Of a stretch of 64,000 bases of DNA, positions 1 through 7,476 are shown one piece after another (position 1 is the stretch's first letter; each line of letters opens with the position of its first letter). A program made the translations under genes and the position numbers. The DNA is from Clostridium sp. E02 (GTDB taxonomy: Bacteria; Bacillota; Clostridia; Lachnospirales; Lachnospiraceae), in contig NZ_RJLQ01000001.1 in the NCBI RefSeq assembly GCF_003833015.1, positions 124,001 through 188,000 on the forward strand, written 5' to 3'. Below the pieces are notes generated by a model. It was not told the origin of the DNA. It did not search any database and saw nothing but the letters and a program-made list of their open reading frames with translations.

Positions 1-1
1 G

Positions 2-763
2 ATGAATACCATCAATCAATCTTCCGATGAAGTGGCAAAGGGCAGTGCCCAGGTGTCTCAGGGAGCCCAGAATTTAAGTCAGGGAGCAGTAGAGCAGGCA
101 GCTAGTGTAGAGGAATTATCCTCCTCGGTCAATGAGATTTCTTCCAGTCTTTTGAATACAGCAAAATCTGTTGATCAGGTGAATCATCAGGCTAGTCATG
201 TGGGAACAGCCATGGAGGAAGGCAACGCCCAGATGCAGGTAATGATGAACTCCATGGATCAGATCAGCCAGAAATCCAAAGAGATAGAAAAGGTGAATAA
301 GCTGATCGAAGACATTGCGTTCCAGACCAATATTTTAGCCTTGAATGCAGCGGTCGAAGCAGCAAGAGCAGGAGAGGCAGGAAAAGGGTTTGCAGTGGTT
401 GCAGATGAGGTGCGTAATCTAGCTGGTAAGAGTGCCAATGCTGCAAAAGATACTTCTAGTTTGGTTGCAGAGACGATATCAGCCGTAGAAAAGGGAACCG
501 GAATTGCGTCATCTACTGGAAAATCCTTAAACGGAATCTTAATGGAAACCAGAGAGATGGTTACAGCCATTGAAAGATCAGCGGAAGAATTAAAAGAGCA
601 AAGTGAAAAAGTTACCCAGGTAACAACTGGAATCGAACAGATTTCCTCTGTTGTTCAAAGTAACTCTGCCACAGCAGAAGAGAGTGCTGCTGCCAGTGAG
701 GAATTGTCTGGACAGGCAGAAAACCTTAGACAATTAATGAGTCGGTTCCGTCTCAGACAATAG
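2..763 (+). CDS. Methyl-accepting chemotaxis protein, C-terminal part (5' end outside window)
   Basis: Only the cytoplasmic signalling half of a chemoreceptor is present, because the frame is open to the window edge. The first ATG at base 2 is simply an internal Met. The 253 visible residues form the long coiled-coil MCP signalling domain. The kinase-control hairpin tip lies at about residues 103-145, with the highly conserved blocks [20 protein letters not shown] and [13 protein letters not shown]. The flanking Ala/Gln/Glu-rich heptads are likely methylation helices. The family passes ligand signals to CheA/CheW at the inner membrane. The ligand-binding region, HAMP domain and membrane segments are missing, so the ligand cannot be inferred. 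Family assignment is secure. Confidence 0.95.
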   Translation: MNTINQSSDEVAKGSAQVSQGAQNLSQGAVEQAASVEELSSSVNEISSSLLNTAKSVDQVNHQASHVGTAMEEGNAQMQVMMNSMDQISQKSKEIEKVNKLIEDIAFQTNILALNAAVEAARAGEAGKGFAVVADEVRNLAGKSANAAKDTSSLVAETISAVEKGTGIASSTGKSLNGILMETREMVTAIERSAEELKEQSEKVTQVTTGIEQISSVVQSNSATAEESAAASEELSGQAENLRQLMSRFRLRQ

Positions 764-877
764 TTGATTTCATATTACTTAAAAGACAGGCTGCAGGAGC
801 ACGCAATGAAAGATTGCGTAAAACTGTGGTCTGTTTTTATCTCTTTGGTTATACCGCTGTCATTAATTTGAAAATTT

Positions 878-886
878 TGATATAAT
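878..886 (+). promoter_or_regulatory. Probable extended -10 promoter of the histidine kinase operon
   Basis: TGA followed by a perfect TATAAT lies about 34 bases upstream of the GTG start of the kinase gene. No good -35 box is seen, as expected for an extended -10 promoter. It would drive the kinase, regulator and binding-protein genes together. Confidence 0.45.
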
Positions 887-919
887 GGGATACGAGATTG
901 GGAGAAAAGAGGGTTTTTT

Positions 920-2431
920 GTGAAAGTGATCAATCGGGGACTGAAAAAGCTGCAGGAGAAGTGGCTTTCTTTTACATTGAAACAGAAAATAAAAACTATT
1001 GCAGCCATGGTCATTCTGATCGTGGCACTTTCCATTGTATTTAATATAGTGATCCTTGACTTCGCATTAAATGGGTTCAATCAGATTTTAGAAGATAATT
1101 CTCTATGTCATGATTATCAGACTGCCATAGAAGCGGAAGCACAAGCATTGATTGGTTTTATTCGAAAGGACAGCGAAGAGAATAAACAGATTTACCAAAA
1201 GGCATGCAATCATACGCAACAATGTGTTGATGCCCTTCCCTTTCAATATAAGCAAATAGGGAAAGAACGGTATGCGGTGACATGGTCCATTCGCAATGGA
1301 TATGGGAACTATAAAAAAAAGCGGGACTGGCTGTTTCAAAAAAAAGAGGAGGAAGAGTTCTTTAACACGACTTATGTCAATGATCTTTACCTTGTTTACC
1401 GGATGCAGGATTATTTGACGAATTATGGGAAACGTTTGGTTCAAAGTACCTTAAAGGATGGTTCCAATGCCTATCATAAAAGAGTTCCAGTATTAACCCG
1501 TCTTCCTTTGGCGATATTAATTCTAGCCATATTAAGTATTGGCACGACCTTTTATTTTAGCCGAATGATGTACCGGGATATGGTGGCACCAGTGGTCCGG
1601 CTGGCTTTTATATCCAGAAAGATAGCCAAAAGTGATTTTACAGATCCAGATGTGGTGATTGAAAATCGAGATGAAATGGGAGAGCTGGTTGTGGCATTCA
1701 ACAAGATGAAGCATGCAACCAAACAATATATTACAACTTTAAAAGAAAAAAATGATATGGCTGTATTGCTTCATAAAGAAGAGATTGAAAAGATGAAAAT
1801 TGAGCAGATTTTAGATGCTACAAAGTTGGAACTTTTAAAAAATCAGATCAATCCACATTTTCTGTTTAATACATTAAATATGATTGCCTGCATGGCAAAG
1901 CTTGAAGATGCCGGGACCACGGAACAGATGATTGATAGTCTTGGTAATTTGTTCCGGTATAATTTAAAGACCACGGAGTCCGAAGTTTTGTTGGAAAAAG
2001 AAATCAAGATTGTAAGCGATTACATGTATCTCCAGCAGATGCGCTTTGGAAGTAGAATCCACTATGATATTCAGTGTTTGGTGAAGGGGAACCAAATAAT
2101 GATTCCTACGTTTACCCTGCAGCCGATTGTTGAAAATGCCATTATCCATGGACTTTCAAAAAAAGAATCTGGCGGAAGGATAAGAATTCGAATTTGGGAG
2201 AGAAATGAAAAAATCATCCTCTCTGTTGCAGATACGGGAGTGGGGATGAGTGAAGAAAGTCTTTTTAAATTAAGAGAGGCATTAAAGAATCAAGCTACGG
2301 CCAGAGTCGGGATTGGTCTTGGGAATATCTATCAAAGAATCCACAAGATGTACATTGGTGGAGAAGTGAATCTATACAGTAGATTAGGGTGTGGGACAGC
2401 AGTACTGCTATCCATTCCATTTAAGCGGTAA
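920..2431 (+). CDS. Sensor histidine kinase of the LytS/YesM type
   Basis: Membrane-bound sensor kinase of 503 residues. It begins with a basic stretch and a membrane helix at about residues 28-50. An extracytoplasmic sensor region of roughly 150 residues follows, then a second helix near 200-215 and a HAMP domain (MVAPVVRLAFISRKIA). The His_kinase domain carries QINPHFLFNTLN with phospho-acceptor His313. The GHKL ATPase has the N box VENAIIHGL and the G box ADTGVGM. The GTG start at 920 follows a GAGGG ribosome site. It lies 14 bases before a YesN-like regulator gene and a TRAP-type binding lipoprotein, so the three probably form one operon. The signal is unknown; the neighbouring lipoprotein may present it. 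Confidence 0.93.
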   Translation: MKVINRGLKKLQEKWLSFTLKQKIKTIAAMVILIVALSIVFNIVILDFALNGFNQILEDNSLCHDYQTAIEAEAQALIGFIRKDSEENKQIYQKACNHTQQCVDALPFQYKQIGKERYAVTWSIRNGYGNYKKKRDWLFQKKEEEEFFNTTYVNDLYLVYRMQDYLTNYGKRLVQSTLKDGSNAYHKRVPVLTRLPLAILILAILSIGTTFYFSRMMYRDMVAPVVRLAFISRKIAKSDFTDPDVVIENRDEMGELVVAFNKMKHATKQYITTLKEKNDMAVLLHKEEIEKMKIEQILDATKLELLKNQINPHFLFNTLNMIACMAKLEDAGTTEQMIDSLGNLFRYNLKTTESEVLLEKEIKIVSDYMYLQQMRFGSRIHYDIQCLVKGNQIMIPTFTLQPIVENAIIHGLSKKESGGRIRIRIWERNEKIILSVADTGVGMSEESLFKLREALKNQATARVGIGLGNIYQRIHKMYIGGEVNLYSRLGCGTAVLLSIPFKR

Positions 2432-2445
2432 CAGGAGGAGTTTTC

Positions 2446-3231
2446 ATGTATCGGGTACTGATAGCAGATGATGAATTAATTGAAAGAAAAGTATTGTACC
2501 AAACACTGAGAAAGGAACTGGGGGAACAGTGCCAGATTTGGCAGGCAGGTAACGGGAGAGAAGCACTTGCTCTTTTTTTAGAAAATGACATTCAGATCGC
2601 CATCATGGATATAGAAATGCCGGGAATTAACGGGATTGAAGCAGCAGAGGAAATGCACCGGCGTAATCCCCAGTGTAGCATTATATTTTTGACTGCGTAT
2701 GATGAGTTTTCCTATGCAAAAAAAGCGATTGGCATCCGAGCACTGGATTATCTATTAAAACCATGCAAAGAGGAAGAGTTATTTTGTGTGGTAGAGGAGG
2801 CCATGCGCCTATGCGATCGGGAAAAGGAGGGGAAGAAAGAACTGCCTCCGATTCCAGCCCTTAAATCCATGGAAGAAACGGCATCAGATGGGCAGATAAG
2901 ACTGCATAAAGTAGCGGAAGTGATACAAAACTATATAGAAGAGAATTACATTCGAGATTTATCCATGCAAGATGTCGCCAGGGTAATGAATTATTCAGAA
3001 GCTTATTTCTGTAAATTATTTAAACAGTGTTTTGACAAAAATTTCACCACATATCTGACCGAATGCAGAGTGGAAGCCGCAAAAAAAATGCTGGAGATGC
3101 CTACGGTGAATGTAAAAGAAATCGGAGCTTCGGTAGGATATTCCGATTCCAATTACTTTACGAAGGTGTTTAAACGGGTTACCGGTGTAAATCCAACGGA
3201 ATATCGCATGAGCCTGTTTCAAAAAAAGTAA
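2446..3231 (+). CDS. Response regulator, receiver plus AraC-type DNA-binding domain (YesN-like)
   Basis: Cytoplasmic transcription factor of 261 residues, partner of the kinase just upstream. The receiver has acidic residues Asp8/Asp9, phospho-acceptor Asp55 in IAIMDIEMPGING, Thr83 and Lys105 (DYLLKPC). All catalytic positions are therefore intact. A short linker leads to an AraC double helix-turn-helix at about residues 155-258, ending in the conserved VGYSDSNYFTKVFKRVTGVN block. The start follows AGGAGG by seven bases. This architecture regulates carbohydrate or solute uptake in Firmicutes. The downstream binding-protein gene, 38 bases away, is a likely target or signalling partner. Confidence 0.95.
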   Translation: MYRVLIADDELIERKVLYQTLRKELGEQCQIWQAGNGREALALFLENDIQIAIMDIEMPGINGIEAAEEMHRRNPQCSIIFLTAYDEFSYAKKAIGIRALDYLLKPCKEEELFCVVEEAMRLCDREKEGKKELPPIPALKSMEETASDGQIRLHKVAEVIQNYIEENYIRDLSMQDVARVMNYSEAYFCKLFKQCFDKNFTTYLTECRVEAAKKMLEMPTVNVKEIGASVGYSDSNYFTKVFKRVTGVNPTEYRMSLFQKK

Positions 3232-3269
3232 GATAGGATTGGCAGGAATGTTACAAGGAGGAGAAGACA

Positions 3270-4301
3270 ATGAGAAAAAACAGATTAGGACATGTGCTTC
3301 TAATCGCATTTGCAATGATCCTTTCCGGGTGTGGCAGTATCAAACAGACGGGAGATCAGATTACTTCAAATGTATATACAGAGACACCAGAATATGTATT
3401 TACGTATGCAGAAAATCAAGCAGAGGATTATCCGACCACTCAGGGAGCATATAAGTTTGCAGAGCTGGTACAAGAAAAAACCAATGGAAGAATACGGATC
3501 AATGTCCAGGCAGGGGGTGTTTTGGGGGATGAGAAATCTGTTTGTGAACAGCTTCAGTTTGGCGGGATTGATTTTATGCGGATGTCACTGTCACTACTTG
3601 CAGAATTTGTACCGAAGTTAAATGTTCTTCAGCTCCCCTATCTTTACCGGGATGCGGGGCACATGTGGCAGGTTCTTGATGGAAGCATCGGGGAGGACTT
3701 TATCAATTCCTTTGAAGGGTCCAATCTGATTGCTTTATCCTGGTACGATGCCGGTGCCAGAAATTTTTATAATTCCAGACACTCGATTCATAAGCTGGAA
3801 GATATGAAAGGGCTTAATATCAGGGTCCAAGAATCGGATATGATCATTAATATGGTGGAAGCGCTTGGGGCAAATCCAGTTCCTATGAATTATTCGGAGG
3901 TTTATCAGGGACTTCAGACCGGAGAAATCGATGGGGCAGAGAATAACTGGCCTTCCTATGAATCAACCAGTCATTATGAAGTGGCGAAATATTTTACTGT
4001 AGATGAGCACAACCGGGTTCCCGAACTTCAGCTTTGTGCCCAGTCTACTTGGGATCAGCTCGGGGGGGAGGATCAGAAGATAATAAAAGAATGCGCATTG
4101 GAATCCGCAGACTATGAAAGAAAACTCTGGTCGGAAAGAGAAAAAGAATCGAAAGAAAAGGTTCGGGCAGGTGGCTGTCAGATTACAGAACTTTCCCCTG
4201 AAGAAAAAATTAAGTTCCAAGATGCGGTAAAGCCTATGTACAATAAATACTGTGGTGATTATATGGACATCGTAGATGCCATTATCAATACAGGAAAATA
4301 A
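3270..4301 (+). CDS. TRAP-type C4-dicarboxylate solute-binding lipoprotein (DctP family)
   Basis: Lipoprotein of 343 residues with a signal peptide ending in ILSGCGS, so Cys21 would be lipidated. The rest matches the DctP fold: an early YTYAENQ-type strand, GGVLGDEKSVCEQLQFGGID, the binding segment DAGARNFYNSRHSIHKLEDM, and KGLNIRVQESD followed by the EVYQGLQTGEIDGAENN region. The conserved arginine that binds a carboxylate is probably in GLNIRVQ. No DctQ or DctM membrane genes follow; the transcript ends at a hairpin. It may therefore act with a transporter encoded elsewhere or as an extracellular sensor for the upstream kinase. Family assignment is firm; ligand unknown. Confidence 0.92.
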   Translation: MRKNRLGHVLLIAFAMILSGCGSIKQTGDQITSNVYTETPEYVFTYAENQAEDYPTTQGAYKFAELVQEKTNGRIRINVQAGGVLGDEKSVCEQLQFGGIDFMRMSLSLLAEFVPKLNVLQLPYLYRDAGHMWQVLDGSIGEDFINSFEGSNLIALSWYDAGARNFYNSRHSIHKLEDMKGLNIRVQESDMIINMVEALGANPVPMNYSEVYQGLQTGEIDGAENNWPSYESTSHYEVAKYFTVDEHNRVPELQLCAQSTWDQLGGEDQKIIKECALESADYERKLWSEREKESKEKVRAGGCQITELSPEEKIKFQDAVKPMYNKYCGDYMDIVDAIINTGK

Positions 4302-4320
4302 TAGGGTATGACTAGATGCA

Positions 4321-4353
4321 AAAGAAGGATCCTTATTTCGGGTCCTTCTTTTG
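4321..4353 (+). terminator. Rho-independent terminator after the binding-protein gene
   Basis: A 13-bp stem (AAAAGAAGGATCC against GGGTCCTTCTTTT, one G-U pair) with a 7-base loop ends in a T run. The A-rich left arm means it could also work on the opposite strand for the small peptide gene. Confidence 0.85.
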
Positions 4354-4373
4354 TGTTTTGAAAAAAAGATTCT

Positions 4374-4577
4374 TTATTCTTTGTTTGTTGATTTGGCGCG
4401 AGGAAGATATGGATAGATATCCTCATATGCTTCCAATTCGGTTTCTGTTTCAGGAGTTGCCGGTATTAGTCCGGTAAGTTCTGTGGTGGAACATGCTTGA
4501 ATGTCGATATCATAGTTGTTTTTTGCTGTAGTTGATGAGGTGTTTTGTTTTTTGTTTTGTTTATTTTCCGATTTCAT
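4374..4577 (-). CDS. Small hydrophilic peptide of unknown function, divergent from a LytTR regulator
   Basis: Encodes 67 residues. The start at 4577 was chosen because an AAAGGAG ribosome site sits 8 bases upstream; a longer frame reaching 4613 lacks one. Residues 1-20 are basic and rich in Lys, Asn and Gln. They are followed by YDIDIQACSTTELTGLIP, an acidic stretch and YEDIYPYLP. There is no membrane segment or export signal, and a single Cys. The leader-plus-core look and divergence from a LytTR gene suggest a signal or modified peptide precursor, but this is inference. I do not recognise the family well enough to name it. A minus-strand promoter (TTGTTT, 17 bp, TAATAA) lies in the shared upstream region. 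Confidence 0.7.
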   Translation of the reverse strand: MKSENKQNKKQNTSSTTAKNNYDIDIQACSTTELTGLIPATPETETELEAYEDIYPYLPRAKSTNKE

Positions 4578-4675
4578 CTGCTCATCTCCTTTCCTTGTTG
4601 TATAGGAATCCATTCCTTTTAGTGTGGGAAATATGTCTATTATTATTCACTGTTTTAAACGGAAACAATTTTTTG

Positions 4676-4704
4676 CGTTATAAGGGAAATTGAAAAACGT
4701 TATA
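4676..4704. promoter_or_regulatory. Direct repeats resembling a LytTR binding site
   Basis: CGTTATA occurs at 4676-4682 and again at 4698-4704. The copies are 22 bp apart start to start, about two helical turns, in the divergent region between the peptide gene and the LytTR gene. LytTR proteins bind pairs of about 9-bp direct repeats on one helix face, so this is a plausible autoregulatory site. Confidence 0.45.
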
Positions 4705-4754
4705 TAGATAAGGGCAATCGCGTCTAAAATTGATCTGGTTATGGGGGGAAGGAA

Positions 4755-5360
4755 ATGAAAATCGCCTTTTTTACAAATGAAAAATGGCTGATGGAAACAG
4801 AGCAGAAAATTAGTGGCAGTTTTGGAAATGGATTGTTTAAAATTGATTATTTTTCGCTAGAAGAAAAATTATTACGGGAATTGGACCGAACGGTATACGA
4901 TGTGATATTACTTTACCCAAGTAATGGGAAAATATCCATCAAAGATTTTGTAAGACAGGTAAAAACAAAAGTGAAAAGTGGTATTATTACTTTGGGAAAC
5001 GGTAAGATTGTGAACTTGAAACAGACAAAATACATTGCTTTTTTTTATGGACAAACGTATTTTTTTGACGTACGTGATATTTTATTTTTAGAGTCCTATT
5101 ACCGAAAAACAAGTGTGGTAACAGAACAAGCAAAAATTCGTATAAGAGCCAGACTAGACGAAGAGGAATACAAACTTCCCAAAGAACAATTTGTTCGAAT
5201 CAATCGGCATAATCTTATTAATATGCAGCACATACGTTTTGTAAAAGAGGATCAGATAAAAATGATAAATGGTGAAAATTTATATGTAAGTAAAAGTAGA
5301 AAAAAGAAGTTTGAGAAAAGCTATCAGGATTTTTTAGAATTAAATGAGATGTTCGTGTGA
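4755..5360 (+). CDS. LytTR-domain transcription regulator lacking a normal receiver
   Basis: A 201-residue protein. The C-terminal half (about 95-195) is a LytTR DNA-binding domain: KYIAFFYGQTYFFDVRDILF, FVRINRHNLINMQHIRF and a final LYVSKSRKKKF strand. These correspond to the usual F-x-R-x-H/N-x-S-x-x-N-x-x-x-I pattern. The N-terminal 90 residues hint at a Rossmann-like fold (VYDVILLYPSNG), but no phosphorylatable Asp with a PxxxG motif is seen. Phosphorylation by a kinase is therefore unlikely. Start ATG follows GGGGGAAGG. It is divergent from the small peptide gene, which suggests a peptide-linked regulator. The target genes are not evident. Confidence 0.85.
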   Translation: MKIAFFTNEKWLMETEQKISGSFGNGLFKIDYFSLEEKLLRELDRTVYDVILLYPSNGKISIKDFVRQVKTKVKSGIITLGNGKIVNLKQTKYIAFFYGQTYFFDVRDILFLESYYRKTSVVTEQAKIRIRARLDEEEYKLPKEQFVRINRHNLINMQHIRFVKEDQIKMINGENLYVSKSRKKKFEKSYQDFLELNEMFV

Positions 5361-5404
5361 AAAATGTCGAAAAATGCAATAATACTAGCAAAAAGCGCAA
5401 AGTG

Positions 5405-5527
5405 GATTGCCTCGGTGTTTTGAACGTGCTAAGGTATGGGTATTCCACGGCACATCATATCTTAAATCCATCTAGGTACGTTCTTGTTGCAGGCAGCAGA
5501 AAATCAGCCGGTTTCTGCTGCCTATTT
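5405..5527 (+). ncRNA. Putative structured RNA ending in a terminator
   Basis: A non-coding stretch downstream of the LytTR gene folds into nested helices. TGCCT (5408-5412) pairs with AGGCA (5491-5495), GAACGT (5422-5427) with ACGTTC (5478-5483), and TAAGGTATG (5430-5438) with CATATCTTA (5456-5464, one G-U). The asymmetric internal loop between the last two helices contains AATCCATCTAGGT. The outer helix competes with the left arm of the terminator at 5492-5522. It could be a 6S-like small RNA, a 3' UTR structure or an attenuator for the transglycosylase gene. No known family was recognised by eye. Confidence 0.5.
5492..5527 (+). terminator. Strong intrinsic terminator
   Basis: Perfect 11-bp stem GGCAGCAGAAA/TTTCTGCTGCC with a 9-base loop, followed by TATTTTC. 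It ends the LytTR transcript or the putative small RNA. Confidence 0.85.
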
Positions 5528-5643
5528 TCTATTCTTCTGGAACTGATTTGCAAAAATTGTAAGAAATGGTAAGAAAATATTGGGATTTGATTAGAAAATT
5601 TAGAAAAATATAAGGAATTATTCCTGATTTCAATCAATGCATG

Positions 5644-5652
5644 TGATATAAT
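5644..5652 (+). promoter_or_regulatory. Extended -10 promoter for the transglycosylase gene
   Basis: TGA plus TATAAT lies 44 bases upstream of the GTG start, with no clear -35 box. It comes after the terminator at 5492-5527, so the gene has its own promoter. Confidence 0.5.
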
Positions 5653-5695
5653 CAAGTAAAAGATTGGAAGTGAATGAAAGAAGGAGGTGGTATCC

Positions 5696-6412
5696 GTGAA
5701 AGTGAAAGGTTTGGCTCGTAAATTGATTTTCTTAGTGTTATTGGTCGGTATTTTGACTGGATTTACAGTAGTACAGAAGGGATATGATATCTATCGGCAG
5801 GCTTTAGACACAAAGGATTTGTTTGACCGGATCGAAGAAGTTCGGGAAAAAGACGGATATACTAAATTTAATGATCTTCCTGGAGTATATGTAGATGCAA
5901 TTGTATCGGTAGAAGATAAACGTTTTTTTCATCATATTGGAATTGATCCCGTTGCCATTGGCAGAGCTGTTTTACATGATATTCAGGCGGGGCGTTTTAT
6001 AGAGGGAGGGAGTACCATTACCCAGCAACTGGCTAAAAATTTATATTTTAACCAGGATAAAGAGATTACCAGAAAGGCAGCAGAGGTATTTATGGCAATG
6101 GACATTGAGAAAAATTATACGAAAGAAGAAATCTTTGAGCTTTATGTGAATTGTATCTATTTTGGGGATGGATATTATGGAATTGGAGAAGCTAGTAAAG
6201 GGTACTTAGAGAAAACTCCAAAGGATATGAATGAGTTTGAAAGTACACTTTTGGCAGGTGTTCCCAATGCTCCGTCAAAGTATGCACCAAGTAAAAATAT
6301 GAACTTAGCAAAGATGCGGCAGAAAAAAGTGTTAAGTCGAATGGTAGCCTGCGGTTATCTATCGACACAAGAGTTAGAAACCGTTGCTAGAGAAGTGATA
6401 GCGATTCCATAA
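5696..6412 (+). CDS. mtgA: Monofunctional peptidoglycan glycosyltransferase (GT51)
   Basis: Polymerises lipid II into glycan strands at the outer face of the membrane. The 238 residues hold one N-terminal membrane helix (about 8-26) and a single GT51 domain. The domain contains VSVEDKRFFHH with catalytic Glu73, GGSTITQQLAKN, RKAAEVFMAMDIEKNYTKEE and the ELYVN motif. No transpeptidase domain follows, so it is monofunctional and of normal length. The start is GTG 5696, eight bases after AAGGAGG at 5681-5687; the upstream GTG at 5687 overlaps that ribosome site. It stands alone with its own promoter. Confidence 0.93.
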   Translation: MKVKGLARKLIFLVLLVGILTGFTVVQKGYDIYRQALDTKDLFDRIEEVREKDGYTKFNDLPGVYVDAIVSVEDKRFFHHIGIDPVAIGRAVLHDIQAGRFIEGGSTITQQLAKNLYFNQDKEITRKAAEVFMAMDIEKNYTKEEIFELYVNCIYFGDGYYGIGEASKGYLEKTPKDMNEFESTLLAGVPNAPSKYAPSKNMNLAKMRQKKVLSRMVACGYLSTQELETVAREVIAIP

Positions 6413-6418
6413 TATTAC

Positions 6419-6447
6419 TTGATGTCTTCCACTTATGAAGTTATAAT
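6419..6447 (+). promoter_or_regulatory. Sigma-A type promoter of the exonuclease gene
   Basis: TTGATG at 6419-6424, a 17-bp spacer and a perfect TATAAT at 6442-6447, about 60 bases before the start codon. Confidence 0.7.
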
Positions 6448-6506
6448 AAGAGTATTACAAAAGAAACAGGAAATAGAATCCTGTTACATACTAAATGGAG
6501 GAAAAT

Positions 6507-7178
6507 ATGGTTGCAAAAGATTTAACGGGCCGACGTTTGGAACAGTATGCAGACAACTATGTAGTCTTTGATTTGGAAACAACTGGAGTCAGCTCCAAAG
6601 AGGACTTCATCATCGAGATTTCAGCTGTCAAAGTGAAAAACCATGTAGTAATGGATCAGTTTACGACACTGGTTAATCCTGGAATGCATATCCCAGCGGG
6701 AGCGACTAAAGTGAATGGAATTACAGACGACATGGCTATAAAGGCACCTAATCTTAGAAACGTTCTGCCAGAATTTCTATCCTTTATTGAAGGTGAGATT
6801 TTAGTTGGGCATAACATACAGTCCTTTGATCTTAAATTTTTATCTCGGGCAGCAGAGGAACTTTTGGGATTAGAGGTACCAAATGATTACGTTGATACCC
6901 TATACATGGCAAGAACGGTTCTTCCCATGCTTCGCCGTCACCGGCTGACGGATCTATCGCAATACTTTAACGTTCCCACAGATGGCGCACATCGTGCTCT
7001 GAATGACTGTATCATGAATCAGAAGTGTTATGAATATATGGGACAGTTAAATGTTGAGAAAAAGGAAGAAGAGTTCTGCCCAGTATGTGGCAGTGTTTTA
7101 AGACGACGGAATGGAAAATTTGGAGATTTTTATGGTTGTTCTAATTTCCCTAAGTGCCGATTTACAAGAAATACATAA
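6507..7178 (+). CDS. DnaQ/DEDD-type 3'-5' exonuclease with C-terminal topoisomerase-type zinc finger
   Basis: A 223-residue protein with two parts. Residues about 18-175 are a DEDD exonuclease like DNA polymerase III epsilon: VVFDLETTG with Asp22 and Glu24, LVGHNIQSFDLKFL with the third Asp, and HRALNDC with the last His and Asp. Residues about 185-220 form a four-Cys finger (CPVCG and CSNFPKC) of the kind found at the C-terminus of type IA topoisomerases, which binds single-stranded DNA. Joining the two suggests a nuclease that trims single strands during repair. Start at 6507 follows GGAGG; the ATG at 6495 overlaps the ribosome site. Substrate not proven. Confidence 0.88.
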   Translation: MVAKDLTGRRLEQYADNYVVFDLETTGVSSKEDFIIEISAVKVKNHVVMDQFTTLVNPGMHIPAGATKVNGITDDMAIKAPNLRNVLPEFLSFIEGEILVGHNIQSFDLKFLSRAAEELLGLEVPNDYVDTLYMARTVLPMLRRHRLTDLSQYFNVPTDGAHRALNDCIMNQKCYEYMGQLNVEKKEEEFCPVCGSVLRRRNGKFGDFYGCSNFPKCRFTRNT

Positions 7179-7252
7179 TAATTCGGCAACCTGTCATGAT
7201 GCAGCTTTAAGGCAGCATAGACTGGAAGCATAGGAAAAAAGGAGGAATCGGT

Positions 7253-7408
7253 ATGCTAGACAAACGGGGGTATCATAAGCTAATGTTTTTTACTTTTTGT
7301 CTCATCGTCATTTTGTTGATTGCAGGTACATATAGTTATTTTTATGGCAGCAAAGGGAATGTATTTCCGGGAGAATATAAAAATCTAGCGATAGCCTATG
7401 TGGGATAG
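7253..7408 (+). CDS. Small single-pass membrane protein, unknown function
   Basis: Short frame of 51 residues, start ATG after GGAGG at 7241-7245. It has a charged N-terminus (MLDKRGYHK), one hydrophobic helix at about residues 11-30 (MFFTFCLIVILLIAG) and a short soluble tail ending NLAIAYVG. The tail would lie outside the cell if the positive-inside rule holds. It sits between the exonuclease gene and the hybrid kinase gene, 74 bases after the former and just upstream of the kinase promoter. No family is recognised. The strong ribosome site is the main reason to believe it is expressed. Confidence 0.6.
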   Translation: MLDKRGYHKLMFFTFCLIVILLIAGTYSYFYGSKGNVFPGEYKNLAIAYVG

Positions 7409-7428
7409 GGGCTATCGCTTTTGTATAT

Positions 7429-7457
7429 TTGTTTAAAAAATTAGGACAGGGTATAAT
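7429..7457 (+). promoter_or_regulatory. Sigma-A type promoter of the hybrid histidine kinase gene
   Basis: TTGTTT at 7429-7434, a 17-bp spacer and a perfect TATAAT at 7452-7457. Transcription would begin near 7464, which rules out the longest in-frame start (TTG 7429) for the kinase. Confidence 0.65.
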
Positions 7458-7476
7458 AGAAGAACGAAATGTAATC

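Noticed and set aside
4374-4613. 79-codon version of the small peptide
   Set aside because: The first 12 codons include the AAAGGAG ribosome site for the 67-codon version.
7429-7476. Longer N-terminus for the hybrid kinase from TTG 7429
   Set aside because: It would contain the -35 and -10 promoter hexamers and has no ribosome site.
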